From JBLYYQ01 sp048550035 (GTDB lineage Bacteria; Nitrospinota_A; UBA7883; JBLYYQ01), in the NCBI GenBank assembly GCA_048550035.1, contig JBLYYQ010000099.1:1-27403 (forward strand): a DNA stretch of 27,403 nucleotides, given 5' to 3'. Numbering within the stretch: position 1 is the stretch's first letter; each line of letters begins with the position of its first letter. A program made the position numbers and the translations under genes. The notes under the pieces were generated by a model. It made no database searches. It saw nothing but the letters and a program-made list of their open reading frames with translations, and was not told the DNA's origin. This document shows positions 15,544 through 23,814 of the stretch, piece after piece.

Positions 15544-17616
15544 ATGTCTTATCGTAAGCTATCATCGGCTCAAGATGAGCTAGAACTCTCAATTCTAAAA
15601 TCAGCTAATAAAGCCGATGTTTTAGACTCAACTTTAGATAATTGGCAAAAGATTTTAACACTTTTTGCTACAGCTAATAATATCCCAATTATTGCGATTC
15701 TTAAGCAAGAAGAAAATAGTGCTCGGATTGTTGCTATCAACGATCAAGCGAGCAAGCAGATACAAAATAAGCTCCAATTTCAAGAAGCAATACAAGCTAA
15801 GCTTTGGCATACAATAATTAAAAAAGAAGAACTTATCATAGATTCAGCGCCAGATCTTGCAATGATTTCTGAGCAAATTAAGAAGATCGATAAGCTTAAT
15901 TTATTAATTTCGCTCCCACTTATCCTAGGTTCAGGTGAAACATTTGGGTCAATTCTCTTACTTGATTTTGCAAAGAATAATCAGCCAAGAAAGATAAAAG
16001 AGAAACTATATCCTATCTTGGGAATAGTTTTAACTGATATTGAAAATACAAAACGATTCCAAGAAAAGATTAATTTAAATCTAACTATAGATTCATTACT
16101 ACATAGATCTATCGAGCAAGCAAACCAGCCTATTTTAATTGCCGATCCTAATGGATCAGTTTTATATGTTAATCAAACATTCGAAAAATTAATCAAGCAG
16201 AGTCGCAAAGATCTGGCAGGCTATAGATCAAATATGCTAGGTGGCGTTGAACAATCAGAGAAGTTTCTTGCAAATGTATGGAAGATCATCAGGAGTGGAA
16301 AAATCTGGAGCGGTTCGATAAAAAATAGGTGCAAAGATGGGTCAGTCGTCACTTCTGAACTATTGATTCTCCCAGTAGTAGATCAGAATGAACAGGTTAT
16401 AAACTTTATTGGAATTTTCAAAGGTATTTCAAGTAGCGATTCTTTAGATCAAGATTTAGAGCAATCTAAGAAGATGGAAGCTGTCGGTATACTAGCTAGC
16501 GGTGTTGCACACGATTTCAACAACATCTTAAGTGCGATCATTGGGCATGGCGAAATGGCATTAGAGTCTGCAGTAGCATTAGCTAGTAAGGATAGTTCTT
16601 TGTTAACTGATATTAACGAAATACTTGCTGCATCAGAGCATGCCAAAGAACTAGCTAGGCAGATACTAGATTTTGGCAACAACGCTAAAGAAAAATTGCA
16701 ACCTATATCGTTAGCAAAAGTAGTGAACAAGGCATTAGAGTTACTCTCTGCTGGGCTCTCAAATAATATTAAAATAGTAAGAAATATCGAAAGCAGCTTA
16801 GCAATGATCCTCGCTGACAAAACTAAAGTTGCTCAAATTATTATCAATCTCATTAGCAACGCCGAATTTGCTATGCGAGGCAAAAGTGGTAAGTTAGAGG
16901 TATCCCTTACCGAGACTATAATCGACAAAGAGGCTGCTCTGAAACAGAGGCTTCCTAAGGAAGGTAATTATCTGAAACTAGTTATCGCTGATAACGGCTC
17001 TGGGATTGATCACGACGTATTAGATAAAATTTTTGAACCATTCTTTACAACGAAAGGAGATAGTTCAAATAGTGGGCTTGGGCTCTCTATTGTTTATAAG
17101 ATCATAAACAGTTATCAAGGAGCTATTAATGTCGATAGTATCAAAGGAGAGGGTACGAGCTTTACTCTCTACTTTCCGGTCATCAAAGAGAAAATTCACT
17201 CATCAATCGAAACTTCTAAAGTGACCTCACTCGGAACTGAATCGATACTATATATTGATGACGAACCTAGTATCACCAAGATTGCCACTCGCATTTTAAC
17301 CAGACTAGGCTATCTGGTAACGCCGTTCAATGATCCTTATGAAGCTCTTGCAGCTTTTAAATCTGATCCTGATCTTTTTGACATTATTATTACAGATCAG
17401 ACTATGCCCAGACTTACAGGTCTAGATCTTGCCAAACAAATTCGAAAATTAAACAGAGATATTCCAATAATTTTGGCGACAGGATATTCAAGCTTGGCTA
17501 ACGAGCAGATCGCAAAGAAGGCTGGAATAGATAAATTCGTATTAAAACCGATGACAAAAGGGGAGCTCTCTGATGCTATTCGAGTAGCATTAGATGGTCG
17601 AAAAGATCAAAAGTGA
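15544..17616 (+). CDS. Cytoplasmic hybrid histidine kinase (GAF-PAS-HisKA-HATPase-REC)
   Basis: A 690-residue sensor kinase with no membrane segment, so it probably senses a cytoplasmic signal. A GAF-like region (about 30-165) is followed by a PAS domain (about 185-300, with ILIADPNGSVLYVNQTFEKL). The HisKA domain carries the phospho-acceptor His323 in SGVAHDFNNILSAIIGH. The ATPase domain shows the N-box NLISNAEFA (435-443), G1 DNGSGID (483-489), the F-box FEPFFTTK (497-504) and G2 GLGLSIV (511-517). A C-terminal receiver domain has the acidic pair D572/D573, phospho-acceptor Asp618 in ITDQTMP, and Lys668. No response-regulator gene adjoins it. Its end overlaps the convergent haem-protein gene by 10 bases. 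An AGGT ribosome binding site lies 8 bases before the ATG. Confidence 0.92.
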   Translation: MSYRKLSSAQDELELSILKSANKADVLDSTLDNWQKILTLFATANNIPIIAILKQEENSARIVAINDQASKQIQNKLQFQEAIQAKLWHTIIKKEELIIDSAPDLAMISEQIKKIDKLNLLISLPLILGSGETFGSILLLDFAKNNQPRKIKEKLYPILGIVLTDIENTKRFQEKINLNLTIDSLLHRSIEQANQPILIADPNGSVLYVNQTFEKLIKQSRKDLAGYRSNMLGGVEQSEKFLANVWKIIRSGKIWSGSIKNRCKDGSVVTSELLILPVVDQNEQVINFIGIFKGISSSDSLDQDLEQSKKMEAVGILASGVAHDFNNILSAIIGHGEMALESAVALASKDSSLLTDINEILAASEHAKELARQILDFGNNAKEKLQPISLAKVVNKALELLSAGLSNNIKIVRNIESSLAMILADKTKVAQIIINLISNAEFAMRGKSGKLEVSLTETIIDKEAALKQRLPKEGNYLKLVIADNGSGIDHDVLDKIFEPFFTTKGDSSNSGLGLSIVYKIINSYQGAINVDSIKGEGTSFTLYFPVIKEKIHSSIETSKVTSLGTESILYIDDEPSITKIATRILTRLGYLVTPFNDPYEALAAFKSDPDLFDIIITDQTMPRLTGLDLAKQIRKLNRDIPIILATGYSSLANEQIAKKAGIDKFVLKPMTKGELSDAIRVALDGRKDQK

Positions 17617-18536
17617 CTTATAAAAAGTAAGGTAAACAACCCTTCCTTATTCGCTTTACTATCAGGATCGTTTAAACCATACTGCTTGTTAGTATACCAA
17701 GATGAAATAGTAGCCTGATCTGTCAACTTAAAGCTTGCTCCAAGGCTTGCTTCCACATCAGCTTTTTCACTATCGACTCTGTTTCCTTTGATATTGAGCA
17801 ACGTTTTGTAAGATAGAGTTAAATCGATAGCAGAACTAAAGTTCAATTTAGCAACAGCACTAAAAGTATCATTACTATATGAAGCTAGCTCATTCTCATT
17901 ATACCCTACCATATATGCTGTAAGTATATCTAGATAGTAGCCTGCAACTTTACCACTAAATGTGGCATCAAGTCCAACCGTCTCTGGAGTGAAAAGTAAG
18001 CGATTAAGTCGATTTTGATCCTTTAACTCCTCGGCTGAACTATTCATCCCTTCGCCAAACAGACCAAAGTTAAGTTTATATTGATTTAATTGTTGGCTGT
18101 AACCGAATCGGTACCATAAATGTTCTTGGCTATCATCAGAGCTCCAATATTGGGCTGGTTCCCTATAAAAACCGACCATAGCACTGAAATCGTTCAACCG
18201 TAGAAAACTTACAAAATCTTGATTCCAAACTTCCTGTTCATCTCTGATATCTACAGGCAGAGTATTGATATTCTCACTGCTTTGATCTGTATCAATCTTT
18301 GCGTTTAATCTAATCTCGGCAGATTTACCCATAATGGTTTTGTAGTTGAGATTAAGATTATTATATCGATGTTTGGCATCGCTTGAGTGGCAACTACGGC
18401 AGTCAACCTTATCAGCTCGTGCAAATCCAGGAAGAGAATAAGCGCTCACTGGCATCCCAAACGATACAATAGCTACTAATAATATCGCCCAGAATGCAAC
18501 TTCTACAGACTTTGTAGTGAAAACTTTTTTTAACAC
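17607..18536 (-). CDS. Secreted mono-haem protein with predicted outer-membrane beta-barrel (Cyc2-like)
   Basis: A 309-residue exported protein. The N-terminus has a basic start, a hydrophobic core (13-30) and a likely signal-peptidase site after VSA (30-32). Immediately afterwards comes LPGFARADKVDCRSCH with one c-type haem site, CRSCH (46-50). The remainder alternates polar and hydrophobic residues in about 12 short stretches (for example 107-124, 139-160, 186-208, 223-244, 258-281), and the protein ends in LFTLLFISHF, a terminal-Phe strand like a BamA-recognised beta-signal. One haem site at the mature N-terminus followed by a barrel is the layout of Cyc2-type cytochrome-porins, though this barrel is shorter. 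It starts with GTG, supported by TAGGT upstream and an in-frame stop three codons before. It lies 76 bases downstream of secA. Confidence 0.6.
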   Translation of the reverse strand: MLKKVFTTKSVEVAFWAILLVAIVSFGMPVSAYSLPGFARADKVDCRSCHSSDAKHRYNNLNLNYKTIMGKSAEIRLNAKIDTDQSSENINTLPVDIRDEQEVWNQDFVSFLRLNDFSAMVGFYREPAQYWSSDDSQEHLWYRFGYSQQLNQYKLNFGLFGEGMNSSAEELKDQNRLNRLLFTPETVGLDATFSGKVAGYYLDILTAYMVGYNENELASYSNDTFSAVAKLNFSSAIDLTLSYKTLLNIKGNRVDSEKADVEASLGASFKLTDQATISSWYTNKQYGLNDPDSKANKEGLFTLLFISHF

Positions 18537-18612
18537 CGTTAATTACCTATTTGATATAAGAAACTTCTAGTAGTAGTTTAGCATAAAATCAGATTTAATA
18601 AAACTATTTGCC

Positions 18613-21300
18613 CTAATTTAGCATACAACATTTTTTGTATTTCTTGCCCGATCCGCAATGACAAGGCTCGTTGCGACCTATCTTTTTAACTGATCGCTTA
18701 TATGTTTGAGGCTCTTTAGTAGGTTGATTTGACTTGCGCGAAAGTTGAGTGTTTAATCTTTCGCTCTCCTCTTTTTGCTTCTGACCTAACTGCCTGCTGC
18801 TTTCTTGACTATCTTCAATATTGGTATGTGTTAATGCAGTGATTATATCGACACGAACCCGTTCAATCATATCGACAAATAGGCTCATCCCTTCACGCTT
18901 ATATTCAGTTAAAGGATTTTTCTGTGCATAGCCTCGAAGACCTATCCCCTCTTTTAATAGCTCCATTGAAAGAAGATGATCTTTCCAATTGAGATCTATG
19001 ATATTTAATGCAATATATTTTTGCACATCCTTCCATAATTGAACTTTTAGATCAGCTTTACTTGTTACTAGCACCTCATTAAGGTAGTAACCTAATTTCT
19101 TATAAACATTATCAAAGGTTATATCGTCATGTTCTAAAATAGTCTCATCTGGAAAATGAATTCGTCGATCATCGTCAAGAGTCATATTAATGTTGAGAAT
19201 ACGATTGATAGTATCAACCAATCCATTAAGATCTAGATCATCAACTGACTCCTCGTTGTTTAGATAATGATCGATATGCTCTTCTAATAGCTGCTCTGCC
19301 ATATCTAGAATAGTAGCATTTATTGTTTCACTATCTAGCAGGGTTAGTCTCTGTTCGTAAATAACTTCACGCTGTTTACTTAGTACATCATCGTACTCTA
19401 AAAGATGTTTACGCATATCAAAGTTATGAGCCTCAACCATCCGTTGCGCATTTTCAATAGATCTCGATAGAATCTTTGCTTCGACAGGAAGACCTTCTTC
19501 AGTCCATACCTTCCCCATAATAGCTTCGATTTTTTCACCACCAAAAATCCTAATCAGGTCATCTTGCAGTGAAATGTAGAATCTAGATGAACCAGGATCT
19601 CCTTGCCTCCCTGACCGTCCCCTTAGCTGGTTATCAATTCTCCTTGATTCATGCCTCTCGGTTCCGATGATTCTTAATCCCCCAAGCTTTAATACCGCTT
19701 CTCGCTCAGCCAGGCATTCTGCACGCAACTTATCTAGTAGAGCCTGCTGCTTGATTTGATCTTCGTCTATAGATTGAGACTTAATCATCATCTCAGGATT
19801 GCCGCCTAATACAATATCAGTCCCACGCCCAGCCATGTTTGTTGCAATAGTAACCACCCCTAATCGTCCAGCTTGAGCTACAATCTCAGCCTCTTTTTCA
19901 TGATATTTAGCATTCAAGACAGAATGTTGAACTTTTGCTTTTTTTAAGCTACCAGATATCTGTTCTGATTTGGCAATGGAACTTGTTCCAACTAATACAG
20001 GCTGGCCTCGGTTGGAGCAATCTACAATATCTTCAATAAGTGCCTTACCTTTTTCTTTTTCGGTCTTATATATTAAATCAGGTTGATCTTCTCTTATCAT
20101 CGGCTGGTTAGTCGGAATTACGAGGACCTCTAAATTATATATCTCTGCAAACTCTGCAGCTTCCGTATCAGCTGTTCCTGTCATCCCAGCTAATTTATTG
20201 TATAAGCGAAAATAGTTCTGAAATGTAATAGTTGCAACAGTCTGATTTTCACTTTCAACTTTTAACTGCTCCTTTGCCTCAATCGCTTGATGAACACCAT
20301 CAGACCACCTTCTTCCTGGCATTAATCGTCCTGTAAATTCATCTACAATAATTGCTTTGCCATCTTTTACAAGATAATCAACATCACGGCTGAACAATAG
20401 ATGAGCTTTCATCGCTACCTGGACATGATGAAGTATATCAATATTGGCTGGGTCATAAAGATTTTTGATCCCTAGTTCATCTTCAGCAGCTGCAATACCT
20501 ACTTCTGAGAGCATAACCGCTTTAGCTTTCTCATCAATGGTGTAAAATTCGCTATTTTTGATTAATTTTAAGGCAACTTTATTCATCCTACTGTATTTAT
20601 CGGTCGAATCTTGCGCTGCTCCTGAAATGATAAGTGGCGTCCGAGCTTCATCAATCAATATTGAGTCTACCTCATCAACAATTGCAAAATTACGCCGCTG
20701 TACCATCTCATCTAACGAAATCAGCATGTTATCTCGTAAATAATCAAATGCTAACTCGTTGTTAGTAGCATAGGTAATATCAGCACCATAAGCTAATTTC
20801 CGAGCCTCATTATTGATTCCATGCTTTATGACACCAACAGATAGTCCAAGCTTATTATAGATGGCACCCATCCAGTCGGAATCTCGCTTGGCAAGATAGT
20901 CGTTGACCGTCACAACATGAACACCTTCACCTACCAACCCATTCAGATAGCAAGGTAAAGTTGCCACTAATGTTTTTCCCTCTCCTGTGCGCATCTCGCA
21001 AATTTTCCCTTGATGCAACACAATCCCACCTACGAGCTGTGAGTCAAAATGACGCATATCAACTACACGAGAAGCAACTTCACGCACAACCGCAAAGCTC
21101 TCAACAATCAGATTGTTTAGATGCTCACCATTATCTAGACGAGATTTAAACTCAGCAGTTTTACTTGCAAGCTCACCATCTGTCAGCTTAGAAATTTCAG
21201 GCTCTAACTGATTAATCTTATCAATATATTGAGCGTTGATCCGCTTTAGCTCTCGCTCATTACGAGAACCAATAACCTTTTTTAGAACATTACCTATCAT
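18613..21300 (-). CDS. secA: Preprotein translocase ATPase SecA
   Basis: Motor ATPase that drives proteins through SecYEG at the inner membrane. Walker A is in MRTGEGKT, Walker B in DEVDSILIDEARTP, and helicase-like motifs such as MAGRGTDI, GTERHESRRIDNQLRGRSGRQGD-type sequence and the cross-linking domain are intact. The C-terminal end carries the zinc-binding SEC-C motif CHCGSGKKYKKCC (CxC-x8-CC), used for SecB and lipid contact. The frame could be extended to a TTG at 21306, but ATG 21300 aligns with the E. coli start, and TAGG eight bases upstream fits it better. With that start the protein has 895 residues, close to the E. coli length. Confidence 0.97.
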   Translation of the reverse strand: MIGNVLKKVIGSRNERELKRINAQYIDKINQLEPEISKLTDGELASKTAEFKSRLDNGEHLNNLIVESFAVVREVASRVVDMRHFDSQLVGGIVLHQGKICEMRTGEGKTLVATLPCYLNGLVGEGVHVVTVNDYLAKRDSDWMGAIYNKLGLSVGVIKHGINNEARKLAYGADITYATNNELAFDYLRDNMLISLDEMVQRRNFAIVDEVDSILIDEARTPLIISGAAQDSTDKYSRMNKVALKLIKNSEFYTIDEKAKAVMLSEVGIAAAEDELGIKNLYDPANIDILHHVQVAMKAHLLFSRDVDYLVKDGKAIIVDEFTGRLMPGRRWSDGVHQAIEAKEQLKVESENQTVATITFQNYFRLYNKLAGMTGTADTEAAEFAEIYNLEVLVIPTNQPMIREDQPDLIYKTEKEKGKALIEDIVDCSNRGQPVLVGTSSIAKSEQISGSLKKAKVQHSVLNAKYHEKEAEIVAQAGRLGVVTIATNMAGRGTDIVLGGNPEMMIKSQSIDEDQIKQQALLDKLRAECLAEREAVLKLGGLRIIGTERHESRRIDNQLRGRSGRQGDPGSSRFYISLQDDLIRIFGGEKIEAIMGKVWTEEGLPVEAKILSRSIENAQRMVEAHNFDMRKHLLEYDDVLSKQREVIYEQRLTLLDSETINATILDMAEQLLEEHIDHYLNNEESVDDLDLNGLVDTINRILNINMTLDDDRRIHFPDETILEHDDITFDNVYKKLGYYLNEVLVTSKADLKVQLWKDVQKYIALNIIDLNWKDHLLSMELLKEGIGLRGYAQKNPLTEYKREGMSLFVDMIERVRVDIITALTHTNIEDSQESSRQLGQKQKEESERLNTQLSRKSNQPTKEPQTYKRSVKKIGRNEPCHCGSGKKYKKCCMLN

Positions 21301-21372
21301 ATTCAATACCTATGCTTAAACCACCAATATATAATATTTTACTCCACGCTACCAGTTAATATATCCGAATGG

Positions 21373-21450
21373 ATTGCTTGAGCATATATTTTCACTATAT
21401 TTTTTTATTTATTGCATATATTGCAACAAATTCGTACAATATTGCTTGAG
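21373..21450. promoter_or_regulatory. Divergent region between secA and the PATAN-ODP gene with repeats
   Basis: The 194-base gap holds two direct copies of ATTGCTTGAG (21373-21382 and 21441-21450) and a short inverted repeat, TTGCA-TATAT-TGCAA (21412-21426), between them. The first copy could serve as -35 (TTGCTT, 21374-21379) to a TATATT -10 (21396-21401) with 16-base spacing, reading toward the PATAN-ODP gene. Both repeats and symmetry are visible directly; function as operator or promoter is inferred. No clear promoter toward secA was found. Confidence 0.35.
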
Positions 21451-21494
21451 GGAACTTAGCTGTTATCAAGATATTTTAATGAATAGGAGATAAT

Positions 21495-22946
21495 GTGGGG
21501 CTATCCAATTTACAAATTTCGCTAGATTTGACTGACACTTTACAACTTATCAATCAAAAGAAGTTGACAGTCTGTTTAGAAGTAATTTTTGAGGGCATTG
21601 CAGGACATCTCTGGTGTGAACAAGGTGAAGTTGTTCATGCTAAAGTCAAAGATGTGTTAGGCGAGCGAGCACTCTTTGCTTGCATTCGATGGGAAGGCTC
21701 CTCTGTTATTGAGCGCCCATATAGTAAGCCACCACAAAAAAGTATCGACAAAAACTTACAACATCTACTTTTAGATGCTGCGCAAAGTGCTGATCATCAA
21801 ATCAGGCATTCAGTGGCAGCTTCTGACGGTACTAACACCAACGATGCTGTCTTGATTGCGAAAAATTTATGGTGGGTCGGCAATCGGAGTCCAGGTTCAC
21901 CACTTCAGATAAATGTCTTCCTCAAAAAGTTTGAAGGTGGTCCTGCAAAAAAGCCGATCTGGCTCTTGATTGATCCTGGTAGCCAAGCACACTTTCCTGA
22001 TATATCACGACGAATATCAGAAATAACCGATATCTCTTCAATTCAACTTTTTTCTGTTAACCATCAAGATCCTGATGTCTGTTCAAATGCAATATATATA
22101 GTCGAAATGAATCCTAAGGCGATCTGTATATCCACTGAAACAACCTCTAGATTGCTAGTCCATTATGGAATAAAGAAATTTTGGTTTGTTGAAGATAAAA
22201 AGTGGGTTTTACGTTTGATTACCAATCATACGCTCCTCTTTTTCCCAACACCATTTTGTCACTTTGCAGGAGCATTTGGAATTTACGATCCGGAAACTGG
22301 CGTAGTCTTTACTGGCGACCTCTTTGGACAAACTTCAATACATAACAGTGATGCACCTTTATATGCAACAGAAGATAATTGGCAAGATCTTGTAACATTT
22401 CATTCTATCTATATGCCAGGTAATAGCGCGCTAAGATATTCAATCAAGAAGTTAAAGGATGTCTGCGGTATACCAAAGATGATTGCCACGCAACATGGTG
22501 GAATTATTAAAGGTGAAAAGATGGTTAAAGATTGGATAGATAGAGTAGAAAAGCTACCTGTGGGGATAGATCTACTAGATAAAAAGATTGATGACAGTTC
22601 GGCTGCATATCAATCTGCGGCAGCTGAAGTACTCTCTAGTATGGCCCGTATTATGTCAGATTTTTCAATTAAATCATTATTTGAACAAAATAAAGATCTA
22701 AATAACTATATAACCCTCGGAAAACAGAACGACATTGTGTTTAAAACTAAACCTTCTAGGGCAATGGCGCTCTTGCAGCGATATCTACTCCTTGGATGTA
22801 GCAAAAGAGATGTTGCTGCAGTCAAAGCTGCATTTATCAGAGCTCTCAAGAATCGACAACTCCCTATGATAGTGGTACAAAATCAAGATATAGGCAAAGA
22901 TATGTTAGATGAGAGTGGAAATGATTTACTAGAGAGTAATAGTTAA
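21495..22946 (+). CDS. PATAN (DUF4388)-ODP di-iron metallo-beta-lactamase-fold protein
   Basis: A 483-residue soluble protein with an N-terminal PATAN/DUF4388 domain (about 1-75, then a LLLDAA-type helix near 91) and an ODP/FprA-like metallo-beta-lactamase domain (about 115-360), the fold that binds a di-iron site in flavodi-iron proteins and oxygen sensors. Candidate metal ligands are H190, D192 and D194 in NHQDPDV, H256 in TPFCHFAG, D275 in VFTGDLFG and H334 in ATQHGG. The usual HxExDH motif reads HxDxDV. There is no flavodoxin domain, so a sensor or adaptor role is more likely than oxygen reduction. A helical C-terminal region of about 130 residues has no recognised domain. The start is GTG behind AGGAG (5-base spacing); the ATG two bases upstream opens only a 10-codon frame. 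Confidence 0.8.
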   Translation: MGLSNLQISLDLTDTLQLINQKKLTVCLEVIFEGIAGHLWCEQGEVVHAKVKDVLGERALFACIRWEGSSVIERPYSKPPQKSIDKNLQHLLLDAAQSADHQIRHSVAASDGTNTNDAVLIAKNLWWVGNRSPGSPLQINVFLKKFEGGPAKKPIWLLIDPGSQAHFPDISRRISEITDISSIQLFSVNHQDPDVCSNAIYIVEMNPKAICISTETTSRLLVHYGIKKFWFVEDKKWVLRLITNHTLLFFPTPFCHFAGAFGIYDPETGVVFTGDLFGQTSIHNSDAPLYATEDNWQDLVTFHSIYMPGNSALRYSIKKLKDVCGIPKMIATQHGGIIKGEKMVKDWIDRVEKLPVGIDLLDKKIDDSSAAYQSAAAEVLSSMARIMSDFSIKSLFEQNKDLNNYITLGKQNDIVFKTKPSRAMALLQRYLLLGCSKRDVAAVKAAFIRALKNRQLPMIVVQNQDIGKDMLDESGNDLLESNS

Positions 22947-23090
22947 TAAATCTTCGAAATCTGATTATTACTACAGCCTACAAGCCTTAAAAAGAATATA
23001 GTTTGGCAATGAATGGTTATCCCATTGTCTGGTGTAATCGCAACTTATACTAATAGATATAAAACTTTTCTTAAGATGAGCGTATCGGTT

Positions 23091-23112
23091 AAAAAAAAGC
23101 ATCCGCTCCTTT
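23091..23112 (-). terminator. Probable terminator after the DoxX gene
   Basis: Reading the minus strand after the DoxX stop codon, AAAGGAGC pairs with GCTTTTTT (including two G-T pairs) around the loop GGAT, and a run of eight T follows from the GC. The same stretch lies inside a larger imperfect inverted repeat (23070-23082 with 23104-23115). The T-run and position 14 bases after the gene favour a terminator, but the hairpin is weak. Confidence 0.45.
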
Positions 23113-23125
23113 AAGTTTGCAATAT

Positions 23126-23590
23126 TTAAGAATACTTCCTACTGATCAACGAGTCCGCTGCAAATCGTCCACCACCTGTGATGATTAATCCAAGCGCAAG
23201 CCCGATAGCCAATATAAAAAACTCAATCCCTTCTCCTGATTTAGTTCCGAACCAATTCATGAAAAATCCATACTTCAAATGAACTGTAATCGCTGCTACT
23301 AACATTACCATCCCAACATTGAATGCTGCAAAGCGTGTAAACAGACCTGCAATGAGTCCTATCCCGCCCAAAAACTCAGCTAATATTGCTGCGACTCCAA
23401 GAATCCATGGAATCCCCATCTGCTCTGTAAAAAAATGGAGCGTATTAGCAAAACCATGACCACCCCATAGACCAAAAACTTTCTGCAACCCATGTGGCAA
23501 GATCATTATACCAAGTGCAAGCCTCATAAATAGTGGGGCAAAACTACTCTGGGTACTGCATGATTTAACAATCAATCTTTTTAAAATCAT
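23126..23590 (-). CDS. DoxX-family membrane protein
   Basis: A 154-residue inner-membrane protein with four predicted helices. It matches the DoxX pattern: LFMRLALGIMILPHGLQKVFG near residue 20-40, AAILAEFLGGIGLIAGLFTRFAA in the middle and a final helix with GLALGLIITGGGRFAAD. DoxX-like proteins are linked to quinol oxidation or redox stress in some organisms, but most, including this one, have no proven role. An exceptionally clear ribosome binding site, AGGAGG, lies just before the ATG. It is a single-gene unit, convergent with the PATAN-ODP gene and divergent from the DUF2339 gene. Confidence 0.9.
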   Translation of the reverse strand: MILKRLIVKSCSTQSSFAPLFMRLALGIMILPHGLQKVFGLWGGHGFANTLHFFTEQMGIPWILGVAAILAEFLGGIGLIAGLFTRFAAFNVGMVMLVAAITVHLKYGFFMNWFGTKSGEGIEFFILAIGLALGLIITGGGRFAADSLISRKYS

Positions 23591-23770
23591 ATCTCCTCCT
23601 ACAGATCATCTGCTTAATGTTTAGATCTCAATAGACTCCTACACTACACGATTCAATCATACAAAAGATATCACCTATCAGTTAGGTAATGCAAAACTAT
23701 TCGATCAGTTTAGCAAAATATCAGATAAAATCTTGAACAAGTAGATCTATCATTTTCATTTTTTTACCGT

Positions 23771-23776
23771 TATAAT
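23771..23776 (+). promoter_or_regulatory. Candidate -10 element of the DUF2339 gene
   Basis: A perfect TATAAT lies 38 bases before the DUF2339 start codon in the 224-base divergent gap. No good -35 hexamer is found 16-18 bases upstream (the nearest TTGAAC is at 23733-23738, too far). The rest of the gap shows no other clear signal. Confidence 0.3.
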
Positions 23777-23814
23777 CAAATTTTAAACGCCACTAATATA
23801 AGGTTAATAAAAAA

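Noticed and set aside
22935..22972. Inverted repeat AGTAATA/TATTACT at the end of the PATAN-ODP gene as a terminator.
   Set aside because: Seven pairs around a 24-base loop with no T-run; too weak to call.
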